A stretch of 64,000 nucleotides of DNA from Acidaminobacter sp. JC074 (GTDB taxonomy: Bacteria; Bacillota; Clostridia; Peptostreptococcales; Acidaminobacteraceae), in assembly GCF_022496765.1 (NCBI RefSeq), contig NZ_VANV01000012.1, positions 62,001 through 126,000 on the forward strand, given 5' to 3'. Below the pieces are notes generated by a model. The model did not search any database and was not told where the DNA came from. It was given only the letters and a program-made list of their open reading frames with translations. This document shows positions 44,283-54,300 of the stretch, in pieces (the first letter of the stretch is position 1; every line of letters begins with the position of its first letter). A program made the translations under genes and the position numbers.

Positions 44283-46979
44283 ATGAGAAAGTATTTAAAT
44301 AAAAAAGGATATACTTTAACATACACTATCGTTGTGATAGGTCTTCTTTTGATTCTTACTGGATCGGTCACCTTTATATCCTATTATAATCTTAAAACGG
44401 CAAGAGTAGGTGGAAGAGTCAACGACTCTTTTTATTTAAATGATTCATCTTTAGAAGAAGCACTTACTGACTTGAACAGATATGTTTATGATGCTGAAGT
44501 AAAAGCGTGGAATCACTTAAATGAGCATACTTTTGTTGTAAATGATACAACATGGGTTAATTTCTTATCTAGGATATATCAAGATGTTAATGACCCAACA
44601 AGTGGTTTAGAATTAGAGCACGCAAATGATATCATTGCTCGTGCTTTAAAAGGAGAGTTTGAAGTAACCTTCTATAATGAACTTTACCAGGGTACGTATG
44701 CAGAACACGACTTTTATAATCCGTCTGGGCTAACACCTGTGGACCGATATTCAGATTATGATTCTTATCAAGGTGTTTCTCTTATAGCTGATACAGAGTT
44801 AAGAACAGATATTCAAACAGATTTAAAAGAAACTGACTTTTTCTCTGCGTCTGTAGAACCAACTGTGAAGATAGAGTCATTTAGGCATATTGATGTGGAT
44901 GATGATGGGAATATAGTTGACGGCACCAATGGATTTGAATTGGTTCTATCAACAGATGGTACTGCTCATAATTATAATAAAAAGCTTCAAACTAAATTAC
45001 ATGTTGTTGCACCAAAATATGAGTTTTCAGTTGCAATGTTAACAGAAAACTTTATTATGTATAAAAATAAATTGACATCATATGCTTTGGTTGCAAATGA
45101 TAATATCGTTGTATTAGATGGTGATGTTGATGTAACTGGTGATATATATGCTTTAGGTAACTATAAAAAAGCAGATTCTAGTTATGGGCATGTAGATGTT
45201 GATTACAATTTACCAAGAGATAATTATGGCGGTGTGGTTATTGGTTATAAAGATTCTACATCTGAAAGAGTATACGGAAATTCAAGGGTGGATTCATTTT
45301 ATACTGATGAGGTTTCAGGTAATTTAACTGTCACCGGTAGTATTTCAACTAGAAATTCAGTGAAGGTAGAATCATCTTCAGTAGCAGATGCAACCAAACT
45401 TATTGTTACTGATGATATTAATGCTAATGCTTTTTATGTTCGACCGGGCACAGATGCAGCTGATATAAAAGTAAATGATAATATGATGTTGTATGCTGAT
45501 ATGTATGTGTCTGGTACAAATACGAAAGTAGAAGTTGGATTAAGTAATACAGAAACACCTTCAGGCAATAGAAACCTATTTAAGTATAACTCTGGTGTAA
45601 TTTGGGGTTTACATGATACGAACTTCTCTGCGAATAACGCTTATACTAGGACAGGATCTTTAATAATCGGATCGAGTGCAGTCAATCCAATTATTGAAGC
45701 AAATGGTCTTAACTTGAATGGTGTTATCAGATACGATGTTGAAGGTTATGAAGTAAGAGAACCTGGTTCAGGTGATGAAAAAACAGCATATAGAACAGGT
45801 GAGTCATTTACTACTTATAAAAATGCTCAATATTATCAGACTTTAATGTCAGATAATATCTATCAAAATGGTGTTTTTGCATTCTTAAGTTCGTTTGCAA
45901 ATTCATCAGGTGTGAATTTTGATATGATTTCCTTTGATGCTTTAGCAGGTGTTAATCAAGTTGCTTATAGATCAAATCATTATTTTACAATGGGTTATAT
46001 GGCAAACAATCCTGGTAAATTTGGTTTAGATGAAAATTACTATAAAAAAGTTGCTGATGAGGATAAAAAGATTCTTCGAATCAGAAATCCAAAACATGAT
46101 GGAACAGATTCTAATCCAGGTCAGTTTTATGGTATACAAACAAATGGTATTGTTGCATTCAGTAAAGAAGATGGATCTGATGGTAAGGTCTATAATGTAA
46201 ATAGAACTGAAGTTAGTGATGATAATAAGGGGTTAGTTATAGATGTACTCTATGATGACCCTTCTTCAGCAAATGATGAAGGTGTTGATAAAGACATTAG
46301 TTTACTGGGCTATACTTTTGAATATGAATCCGGTGGTAAGAAGTTATATAGGGAAGAAACATTATTTAGTGAATGGATTAAATCTTTAGATGGAGATAGT
46401 AATGTGATACCGAGTGTGATACCGGATAGAGATTCAACTTCTTTTGCCTTATACAATGGTGAGTCTTCTAAGGATGTTTATATAAACTTCCCAAGTTCTT
46501 ATTATAATGGTGATGGCAGTCCTATAGATAGTGTGAAAGATCATATACATATTAAAGGTGTTCATCCAGTTACAGAAAACTTAGAAGGAACAATCGTAAG
46601 TAAGGGCAACATTTACGTATATGCTGCATCAGGAGAAACATTAAATTTCAAAGGCAATATGATAAGTGAAAAAAGTATTTACTTATTTGGACCTGGTGAA
46701 AAGAACTTCAAGGTTGATGAACAAATTACGTATGGTATGATTCATAAGAATCAAGATTTAGTAGATGTATACATGACAGAGTATGGACGTGACATATCTA
46801 TTCCGCAAGGTGTTGGTACAGGGACTTCTATAGAACCAAACTTCTCTGTAAATATTGAAAATAATACAGATGATTCCAATAAGATTTCAATAAATTTTGT
46901 TTCTAATGCCAATCCTAATGGTACAAGTATAATAGATTCAAATACTATTATTATTGATTCTTGGCAAGAAATCGATTAG
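44283..46979 (+). CDS. Giant pilin-like protein (PilX-type), possible pilus tip protein
   Basis: The 898-residue protein begins MRKYLNKKG, then YTLTYTIVVIG and a hydrophobic helix, so it can be processed and inserted like a pilin. The residue at +5 is Tyr, not Glu. The rest is a large beta-rich extracellular region with repeated bin-like motifs such as NLTVTGSISTRNSVKV and GTIVSKGNIYVYA, and the acidic run DVDDDGN near residue 207. It is the last pilin-like gene of the cluster. Large size and a missing Glu5 recall the tip pseudopilin GspK. Adhesin activity is inferred. Confidence 0.75.
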   Translation: MRKYLNKKGYTLTYTIVVIGLLLILTGSVTFISYYNLKTARVGGRVNDSFYLNDSSLEEALTDLNRYVYDAEVKAWNHLNEHTFVVNDTTWVNFLSRIYQDVNDPTSGLELEHANDIIARALKGEFEVTFYNELYQGTYAEHDFYNPSGLTPVDRYSDYDSYQGVSLIADTELRTDIQTDLKETDFFSASVEPTVKIESFRHIDVDDDGNIVDGTNGFELVLSTDGTAHNYNKKLQTKLHVVAPKYEFSVAMLTENFIMYKNKLTSYALVANDNIVVLDGDVDVTGDIYALGNYKKADSSYGHVDVDYNLPRDNYGGVVIGYKDSTSERVYGNSRVDSFYTDEVSGNLTVTGSISTRNSVKVESSSVADATKLIVTDDINANAFYVRPGTDAADIKVNDNMMLYADMYVSGTNTKVEVGLSNTETPSGNRNLFKYNSGVIWGLHDTNFSANNAYTRTGSLIIGSSAVNPIIEANGLNLNGVIRYDVEGYEVREPGSGDEKTAYRTGESFTTYKNAQYYQTLMSDNIYQNGVFAFLSSFANSSGVNFDMISFDALAGVNQVAYRSNHYFTMGYMANNPGKFGLDENYYKKVADEDKKILRIRNPKHDGTDSNPGQFYGIQTNGIVAFSKEDGSDGKVYNVNRTEVSDDNKGLVIDVLYDDPSSANDEGVDKDISLLGYTFEYESGGKKLYREETLFSEWIKSLDGDSNVIPSVIPDRDSTSFALYNGESSKDVYINFPSSYYNGDGSPIDSVKDHIHIKGVHPVTENLEGTIVSKGNIYVYAASGETLNFKGNMISEKSIYLFGPGEKNFKVDEQITYGMIHKNQDLVDVYMTEYGRDISIPQGVGTGTSIEPNFSVNIENNTDDSNKISINFVSNANPNGTSIIDSNTIIIDSWQEID

Positions 46980-46988
46980 GAGGGCTTT

Positions 46989-47267
46989 ATGGAACTTAAG
47001 AACTATAAGGAATTTGCAGTGGATCATGTATTGCCTAACTTGTTAAAGGCTTTTCCTGATATTTGTAAGTGTGATAAATGCTTGATGGATATTAAGGCAA
47101 TTGCTCTTAATAATTTAGAGCCTCAATATGTGGTAACTGAAAAAGGTGAGTTGTTTGCTCAGGTTAAAGAGATGAGCTTACAATACGAAGCGAATATTAT
47201 GAAAGCTGTATTGGATGGTATTTCTGTTGTATCTGCCAATCCAATGCATGAGGTAAAAAGTGAGTAA
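46989..47267 (+). CDS. comFB: Late competence ComFB-family protein
   Basis: The 92-residue protein matches ComFB: VLPNLLKAFPDICKCDKC with C26, C28 and C31, then LNNLEPQYVVTEKGELFAQ. The cysteines may bind zinc. In Bacillus comFB lies in the competence operon, and relatives in other phyla have been linked to nucleotide second messengers. Its place right after the pilus genes fits pilus or DNA-uptake control, which is inference. AGGAGG precedes the ATG. Confidence 0.88.
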   Translation: MELKNYKEFAVDHVLPNLLKAFPDICKCDKCLMDIKAIALNNLEPQYVVTEKGELFAQVKEMSLQYEANIMKAVLDGISVVSANPMHEVKSE

Positions 47268-47787
47268 TATTGTATTAATAGGCATGATGGGATCAGGTAA
47301 ATCTACCTTATCCCATTTGCTATCTAAAAAAACAGGTTACAGTATCATAGACTGTGACAGTGAAATTGAAAAATCTGAAGGTATGAGTATTTCTGAAATT
47401 TTTTCTGCCCATGGCGAATCTTATTTCCGTGCTTTAGAAAAATCATTTTTAGAAGACTTATCTTGTGATTCTACAATCATCTCTACAGGTGGTGGTATGA
47501 TCTTACAAGAAGACAATGTCATTGCTTTGATGGGTCTAGGACACGTGATTTATCTTTCTGGGACTCTTGATACCCTTGTATCGCGTCTTCTTTCTGGTAC
47601 TGAAAATAGGCCGCTTTTGGATGAGACGTCACTTAGAAGCCAAGTTTCTGATTTGCTTTCTACTCGTGAAATCCTCTATCAAACTTCATGTGATGATGTG
47701 GTTGAGATTGACGGAAAGTCTCCAGAGGAGATAGTTTCAGAAATTTATGGAATCTTAAGCGAAATAGACTATAATTTTTCAGGATAA
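47260..47787 (+). CDS. aroK: Shikimate kinase
   Basis: Phosphorylates shikimate at the 3-hydroxyl. The 175-residue protein has Walker A GMMGSGKST (8-16), the shikimate-binding DCDSEIE, and STGGGMI near 74-80, plus the lid arginine in ENRPLLD. The start is GTG 47260, 6 bases behind GAGG, overlapping the comFB end by eight bases. It belongs with aroQ downstream and aroE upstream of the pilus cluster. Confidence 0.94.
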   Translation: MSNIVLIGMMGSGKSTLSHLLSKKTGYSIIDCDSEIEKSEGMSISEIFSAHGESYFRALEKSFLEDLSCDSTIISTGGGMILQEDNVIALMGLGHVIYLSGTLDTLVSRLLSGTENRPLLDETSLRSQVSDLLSTREILYQTSCDDVVEIDGKSPEEIVSEIYGILSEIDYNFSG

Positions 47788-47811
47788 TATGATATTATAA
47801 ATGGAGTAATT

Positions 47812-48246
47812 ATGAAGAAAATACTAGTAATCAATGGACCAAATCTTAATATGCTGGGAAAAAGAAAAGAAGAGCATTATGGGCGTCTTACTTTAGACAT
47901 GATATGTGATTCTATGACGACATTGGCATCAGACCTGGACATGTCTTTAACATTTGTCCAGTACAATGGTGAAGGTGAAATCATAGACTGTATTCATTCG
48001 GGGATGGACTATGATGGCTTGATCATCAATGCTGGGGCGTACACGCATTATTCTTATGCCATTAGTGATGCTTTAGAAATCCTGAGTATACCAAAGATTG
48101 AAGTACATCTTTCAAATATACATGCAAGAGAATCTTTTCGTTCTCAGTCAGTAATAGCAAGATCTTGTACAGGTCAGATATCGGGTTTTAAAGAAAGTAG
48201 TTACATATTAGCATTATATGCTTTAAGAGATCTTTTAAAAGATTAA
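47812..48246 (+). CDS. aroQ: 3-Dehydroquinate dehydratase, type II
   Basis: The 144-residue protein has the type II signatures NGPNLNMLG, catalytic Tyr in [14 protein letters not shown] and [14 protein letters not shown]. Two changes from the usual pattern are visible. QYNGEGE replaces the common Q-S-N-H-E-G-E, and NAGAYTH replaces N-P-G-A-x-T-H. The catalytic Asn, Tyr and His positions remain, so activity is expected. Confidence 0.93.
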   Translation: MKKILVINGPNLNMLGKRKEEHYGRLTLDMICDSMTTLASDLDMSLTFVQYNGEGEIIDCIHSGMDYDGLIINAGAYTHYSYAISDALEILSIPKIEVHLSNIHARESFRSQSVIARSCTGQISGFKESSYILALYALRDLLKD

Positions 48247-48262
48247 TAATTGGAGGGAAGAT

Positions 48263-48820
48263 ATGATTTCAGCAGGTGATTTTAGAAAAGGTATGACGTT
48301 TGAGAAAGATGGTAATCCATTTGTAATCGTCGATTTCCAACACGTTAAGCCAGGTAAAGGTGCTGCATTCGTTAGAACTAAGTACAAGTCTTTATTAAAT
48401 GGTACAATTAGAGAAGAAGCTTTTAACCCATCAGAAAAGTTTCCGAAAGCTCATATTGAGACTAAGCAAATGCAATACTTATACAATGATGGTGACTTAT
48501 ACTACTTCATGGATAATGAGACTTATGATCAAATTCCATTACAACTTGAGTTAGTAGAAGAAGCAATTAAGTATGTAAAAGAAAATGACAATGCAACACT
48601 TAAGTTCTACAAGGGCAAGTGTTTTATTGTTGAGCCACCTAACTTTGTTGAGTTAGAAGTTGTTGAGTGTGAGCCGGGTGTTAAAGGTGATACTGCAACT
48701 AACGTAACTAAGAAGGCAAAAGTTGAGACTGGCGCAGAAATTAATGTTCCTTTATTCGTAAATGAAGGTGACAAAATTAAAATTGATACTAGGACTGGTG
48801 ACTACCTGTCTAGAGTATAG
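48263..48820 (+). CDS. efp: Elongation factor P
   Basis: Relieves ribosome stalling at proline runs. The 185-residue, three-domain EF-P has K32 in the loop PGKGAAF, the position modified in many bacteria. GGAGGG precedes the ATG. An aroQ-efp order is common in clostridia. Confidence 0.97.
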   Translation: MISAGDFRKGMTFEKDGNPFVIVDFQHVKPGKGAAFVRTKYKSLLNGTIREEAFNPSEKFPKAHIETKQMQYLYNDGDLYYFMDNETYDQIPLQLELVEEAIKYVKENDNATLKFYKGKCFIVEPPNFVELEVVECEPGVKGDTATNVTKKAKVETGAEINVPLFVNEGDKIKIDTRTGDYLSRV

Positions 48821-48850
48821 AAACCTATCTATAACAATAAGGAGGTTATG

Positions 48851-49282
48851 ATGGATTATTTATATGAAAAAGTAGCATATCTTAAAGGTTTAGCAGATGG
48901 TCTTGATTTAGACGAAACAACTAAAGAAGGCAAAATGCTGGTTAAGATTGTTGAAACTTTAGAAGATTTTGCAGATGCTATTGTAGATTTGGATGAAGAA
49001 GTAGAAGAACTAAATGAATTCGTAGAAATCATTGATGAAGATTTATCTGACCTAGAAGATTTCGTTTATGACGAAGAGTTCTATGATGATGAGTTTGATG
49101 AGTTTGATGAGTTTGAATGTCCAAAGTGCGGCACAATCCTTTTTGTTGATGAAGATGACTTTGATGAATTCGGAAATCTTGAAATTGCTTGCCCTGAATG
49201 TGGTGAAGAGTACACTGTAACAGATGATGATGTTTGTGATTGTGTATGTGGTTGTAGAGAAGAAGAATCAGAAGAAGAATAA
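48851..49282 (+). CDS. Acidic zinc-ribbon protein (CD1247-type N-terminal domain)
   Basis: The 143-residue protein starts MDYLYEKVAYLKGLADGL, the N-terminal helix pair of the CD1247 family. It continues with an extremely acidic middle and a C-terminal ribbon with CPKCG and CPECG, then CDCVCGC. Function is unknown. AAGGAGGT at 48839-48846 is 5 bases from ATG 48851 and too close to ATG 48848, so I use 48851. A terminator spans its stop codon and ends the pilus/aro/efp run. Confidence 0.85.
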   Translation: MDYLYEKVAYLKGLADGLDLDETTKEGKMLVKIVETLEDFADAIVDLDEEVEELNEFVEIIDEDLSDLEDFVYDEEFYDDEFDEFDEFECPKCGTILFVDEDDFDEFGNLEIACPECGEEYTVTDDDVCDCVCGCREEESEEE

Positions 49283-49306
49283 TACCGAGCAATCGGTATT
49301 TTTTTT
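49281..49306 (+). terminator. Terminator after the CD1247-type gene
   Basis: AATACCGA (49281-49288) pairs with TCGGTATT (49293-49300) around GCAA, running into eight Ts. It closes the pilus-aro-efp region. Confidence 0.92.
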
Positions 49307-49348
49307 ATGTTAAAATTTGCATTAAGTGAATAAATGTGTCGAATTTTG

Positions 49349-49377
49349 TTGAATATTAGTTGTAAGTAAAATATAAT
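49349..49377 (+). promoter_or_regulatory. Promoter of the GGDEF-EAL gene
   Basis: TTGAAT at 49349-49354 and TATAAT at 49372-49377 are separated by 17 bases, 26 bases before the start codon. Confidence 0.75.
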
Positions 49378-49402
49378 TAAACATGGTGTGAGGTGTTTGA
49401 TA

Positions 49403-51277
49403 ATGTTTGATAACAATTCGTTGTATGAAAAAATGATAGATAGCCTAGAAGGCAGTGTCCATACCGTATATACACTAGGTATGGTCATTATGATACTGGC
49501 TGCAGTCTGCAGACAGATATTCGTTCCAAAAGATCCATTTTTGTATCTAGATATACTAGCTGCTCTCGTTTTACTCTTATCTAATATATTCTCGGCTAGA
49601 TGGTCAATAGTATTTAGAGTAAGACTTGCAGGAGGTCTTTTTTTAGTCATGTCACTTTTGTCTTTGTACCTTTATGGTTTAGAAGGTGGTGGCTTGCTAC
49701 TCTTGATTATTCCAAATGCAGTTGCTGCTTTTTTTGAAAAGAAAAAGTCTTTTTTATTCTGTATGATTGTCTCTATTATTGGCATGGTTGTCTCTTATGA
49801 TCCGACTAACTCGTTTTCATACATCATTTCATGCATTATATTTGTTTCAAGTGCTCTAGGCATTAGAGTTATGATAGGCGGTCTGAGAAGTGCCTATGTA
49901 GACAACATGCGTGAACTCAACTATAACATACAAGAAAATGATATGATTTATGCTGAGCTTTTAGAACAGCATGAAGAAGTAAAAAAATCCAAACTGGAAA
50001 TATATGAGTTGGCTTACTATGATAAGCTTACTGGTTTACCAAACAAGGTAAACTTTAAAGAAACTGTTTCATCGAGAATCGCATCTGGCAATTATGGTAC
50101 CATGATGCTTTTAGATATTAAAGACTTTAAGATTTTAAACTCTGTCCATGGTATGGAAATGGGGGATAGGCTTTTAAAACTTGTAGGTGAGGTTGTAAGA
50201 GACTTAAATGATCCCTACCTCTATGCTTGTCGTATTTCAGGCAATGAGTTCTTATTCTGGTATGAATCCTTAGATTCACTGCATATGAGAGACCTACTCA
50301 ACAGAATGATTTTAGAATACAACGTTCGTGCTAGAAAGTTCTTTACTTACTCTAAGGTGCATTTTAGGATGGCTTTTGTTAGAGCTTATGAAGATGGTAA
50401 TGATTACTTAACCCTTGTGGATAAACTAAACGCTGCCATCAAGTATTCTAAATATGCCGATATAGATGAGCCTGTCAGATTTAAAGAGTCCATGTATGTA
50501 GATCTTCAAACTGAAACTCAGCTGAAAGAGTTGATAGAAGATGCAATAGAAAAAAGAGCCTTTAATGTTTATTATCAAGAAAAATTTGATTTAAAGTCCA
50601 ATAAGGTTACTGGTCTAGAGGCTTTAGCTAGATGGCAGTCTGATATATTAGGTGAAGTGTCACCTATGATCTTTATTCCAATTGTACAAAAGTATCAAAT
50701 GACACCGTCATTTGAACGTTTGATTATCGGTAAGGTTCTGTCAGATTATCCTAAGTTGATAGAAAAGTACGGTCCTATTAAAATTGGTATAAACATCTCT
50801 TCTGAGCACATTTCTGCTAAGGGCTTTATCAAGTATTTCTCAGACGCTTTAATGCTCTATAAAGTAAATCCTGAGCATATTTCATTAGAGATTACAGAGA
50901 ACATTCTTGATTTTGGTCAGGAAAAAGTTTTACGTGTAATAAAGAACTTAAAAGAACTAGGCGTTAAGATTGCCCTTGATAACATTGGACAGGGGTATTC
51001 CTTCTTAGATCATGTTTTACATTTGCCTTTAGATGAAATTAAACTAGACAGACGTTTTGTTCTAAACATAGAAAATAAGAAGGTTCAAAAGCTACTAAGA
51101 GCCATTACAAGTCTAAAAGATGACTTTGAGGTATCTGTTGTAGCTGAAGGTGTAGAGAATGAAAGTCAGCTTAAAATAATAAGAGAAATGGGCTGTACTG
51201 AAGTACAGGGCTTCTTGTATCAAAGACCTGAACCATTATCAAAATTAAATAAGAAACAGAACAATCATATATCTTAG
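49403..51277 (+). CDS. Membrane GGDEF-EAL protein with degenerate sites
   Basis: The protein has 624 residues. Six TM helices span residues 20-157. A GGDEF domain (about 200-355) has the signature SGNEF at 279-283 instead of GGDEF, so cyclase activity is unlikely. An EAL domain (about 370-620) has EAL at 406-408, LEITEN, and K547 in KLDRRF. The metal motif normally DDFGTG is DNIGQG (D526, N527), and EGVEN and VQGFLYQ remain. The D-to-N change may abolish phosphodiesterase activity, leaving a c-di-GMP receptor or scaffold. GAGGTG selects ATG 49403. It faces the adhesin gene and follows the pilus cluster. Confidence 0.9.
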   Translation: MFDNNSLYEKMIDSLEGSVHTVYTLGMVIMILAAVCRQIFVPKDPFLYLDILAALVLLLSNIFSARWSIVFRVRLAGGLFLVMSLLSLYLYGLEGGGLLLLIIPNAVAAFFEKKKSFLFCMIVSIIGMVVSYDPTNSFSYIISCIIFVSSALGIRVMIGGLRSAYVDNMRELNYNIQENDMIYAELLEQHEEVKKSKLEIYELAYYDKLTGLPNKVNFKETVSSRIASGNYGTMMLLDIKDFKILNSVHGMEMGDRLLKLVGEVVRDLNDPYLYACRISGNEFLFWYESLDSLHMRDLLNRMILEYNVRARKFFTYSKVHFRMAFVRAYEDGNDYLTLVDKLNAAIKYSKYADIDEPVRFKESMYVDLQTETQLKELIEDAIEKRAFNVYYQEKFDLKSNKVTGLEALARWQSDILGEVSPMIFIPIVQKYQMTPSFERLIIGKVLSDYPKLIEKYGPIKIGINISSEHISAKGFIKYFSDALMLYKVNPEHISLEITENILDFGQEKVLRVIKNLKELGVKIALDNIGQGYSFLDHVLHLPLDEIKLDRRFVLNIENKKVQKLLRAITSLKDDFEVSVVAEGVENESQLKIIREMGCTEVQGFLYQRPEPLSKLNKKQNNHIS

Positions 51278-51316
51278 TGAAATTCTCAACATGTGTTTGA
51301 GAATTTCACTTTTTTT
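51277..51316 (+). terminator. Terminator after the GGDEF-EAL gene
   Basis: GTGAAATTCTCAA (51277-51289) pairs perfectly with TTGAGAATTTCAC (51297-51309) and leads into seven Ts. Confidence 0.92.
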
Positions 51317-51337
51317 GAATATATGAACATAAAACTA

Positions 51338-51346
51338 TGCTATAAT
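51338..51346 (+). promoter_or_regulatory. Extended -10 promoter of the adhesin operon
   Basis: TGCTATAAT is a perfect extended -10 element 22 bases before the adhesin start. TTGAAT at 51315-51320 is 20 bases upstream, too far for an ideal -35 box. Confidence 0.6.
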
Positions 51347-51368
51347 GGTGGAGATTGAGGAGGTATGA

Positions 51369-54300
51369 ATGAAGAAGTTTTTTAATGTTTTATTGGTAAT
51401 AGCTATCTTGTTTTCTACATTACCAATACAAAATTTTACTTATGCAGCTGGCGGCTATTACTTTACTGATGTAGAAATCCTACATACAGAAGGTGGCCAA
51501 GCAAAATCTATTGATGCACTAACAGAACCTTTACAAGATGGTGATTCTGTTACTATGAAGTTTCACTGGGCCTTGGATAACACAGCTATAGTAGCGGGTC
51601 AAACTATGTCCATTGATCTACCTAAACTAATAGATTGGTCAGATCTTTTGAATCAAGATTTACCAGGTGATGATGGTACAATTTACGGTATCTTTGATGT
51701 ACAAGATGAAAATGGAGACGGCACATACGAACTTAAAATTACTTTTAATGCAGAGGCTGATAATAAGTCCAATGTTTCAGGTTTTGCAGGTGTAAATGTA
51801 AGCGTTGAGACGCTTAATCAGATTATAGAACTGCCTTATGAGTATTCAATGCCAATTAATGGTGGTACTAAAAAGATAAGTTTTGATGTTTTACCAAGTG
51901 GTGGTCAAGTGCTAGAAAAGTATGGTGTCTTAACAGGAGATCCTAATGTTATTTCTTGGACTATAAATGTAAATACAGGTTTAACGAAGCTTTCTGATTA
52001 CGATTTAGATGATTCATATTCAAGTCTACTAAAATACGATGACAATATGACTATCCATGAGATTTTAATCAATGCAGATGGTTCTGAAGCTGGTTTAGGT
52101 GATGATGTGACAGATCAGTTTGATATCACTTATACAGATGCTGGTGTTGGTGTTGAGACCGGTCAAGAAGGTAAGTTAAATGTTAATCCTAAAGATACTT
52201 ATGACAAGGGTTATAACAAAGCTTATAGACTTGTTTATACAACAACAATAGATCCGGCTAAAATTGATGTATCAAGGACGACATTTGATTATGAAAATAC
52301 AATTGAGTTAAATAGTGATGATACACAGTCGGATACGGTTACTGTTACAAGAGGGACTCTAATCGATAAGTCGTCTGCATTGTCATCTGTTTACAATGCA
52401 TCTTCTATTGATTGGACCATTCATGTAAATAATGCTGAATACGATCTATCAAATGTTCAAGTGATTGATACAATCCCATCAGGTTTGACCTTGGGAAGTG
52501 TTTCCATTAAGACAACTGATGGTACAGATTATACGAAAGATGTAGACTATACAATTTCTACAGCTGGCGTAGATGAAAAGACTGTGATGACCATTGACTT
52601 TACAGCCAATGTATCAGAGGAGTTGATTATCAAGTATGATACTCCGATCGCTGATGACTCTAGATTTTCAAATTCTGATAACATCACATTTACTAACTCT
52701 GCTAAGTTGAAACATTCAAAGGGTGAAAATTTAGACTTAGGTGGCGATGAGACTGTTGCTTTAAAGCAAGGCCGTGCTATCTATAAAAAAGGGACTGGTA
52801 CTAACTCATATAATGATGCCAAGTTTATCATATGGGATCTCTACATCAATATGGCTGAAATAGATATGGGTGGTGACAATGTCATTACAGACAGTTTTTT
52901 AGATAACTTACATTTAGACAAGTCATTTCCGATAGAAGTAAATAAATTAGATATAGAGCATGATGTCAATCTGGGTGGTGTGAATTCTGATCCAGCTCAG
53001 GAAATGCTTGAACAAATAAAAAATGAAACAGAATTTAATGGTTTTTCAGTTGTTTACAAGACAGGAGATGCAGTAGCTATAGATGACAATTTAATTGATA
53101 ACTTCGTCTTAACTATAAATCCCAAAATTGATGCAGCCTACCATATCAGATACAAAACACTTGTTAATTCAGATAAGTACGATGTTAGAGACTATTCTAA
53201 TACAGTCGGCTTTGGTGGTTTATCTGATGACTTTGATGAAGAATTAATAATTTCAAATATATATAATAAGTTTTCTACAGATGTAGACTATAATACTAAA
53301 ATATTATCATGGAACATATCCATAAACCCTCTTAGACATGAGCTAGATGGTTTGGTTGTTGTGGATGATTTTTCAACTGACCAATACATGACTCAAGCTC
53401 AGTTTGATGCTATAAGCATCACAGATGGGGCAACGACTGAAAAAGTAGAAGTTGACGGTATAATCAGAGGTTTTAAGATTATATTTCCTGATGACTTAAA
53501 CAATAAGACTTACAACATAGTTTATAATACAACAATGGATGATGACGTTTTTTATAATGGCGGTAATTTGAATTATTCTAATACTGCTAAACTGACTTGG
53601 GACGTTGATGGAGAGACTGAATTATCAAAGAAGCCGACTCTTACGAGTGAAGGTGTTAAGAATGGTAAGAAGGTAGGTTCTGCAGATTTTTCTAACAAGT
53701 CCATTGATTGGGATGTTTACATCAACTATTTTTCTAAGAATATGACTGATGAGGTGTTAACAGATAATTTACCTGAAGGCCTTTTATTAAAGTCAGGTTC
53801 TATCCAAGTATATGATTATTCTATTGATGCAGATGGTGCTATTACTGTAGGTGGTCTAGCGGATATGACCAACATACAAATTAATGAGGCGAACGATCAT
53901 AAATCTTTTACCTTAGACTTTGATGGTTTACATGATAGACCTTATATGGTTTCTTACAAGACTGATTTAGATGGTGTTTCAAAAGATGAATACATCAACA
54001 CAGCCAGTCTAGAAAGTGGTGAATCTTTTACTGCTAAGGTCAAATATGATAACTACAATAAGTTTATCTCAAAGACGGGTACTCAAAATGGAAAGACATC
54101 TATTGACTGGAAGTTAAAAGTCAATCAGTCACGATCTAAAATAAGCAAGCTTGTTGTCACGGATACATTAAGTCGAGGTTTAGAAATAGACTTGGATTCA
54201 TTCAAGTTTACAGAAGGCAATTTAGACATAGATGGTCAGTCTTATGCTTTTTCTGACTTGTTTGATGTCACAATAGACGATAAAACTTTGGTAACTGATC

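Noticed and set aside
49081..49650. 189-codon open frame on the minus strand
   Set aside because: It lies antisense to the acidic zinc-ribbon gene, a strong terminator and the start of the GGDEF-EAL gene. Its Ser/His-rich composition is the complement of GAA/GAT-rich coding sequence.
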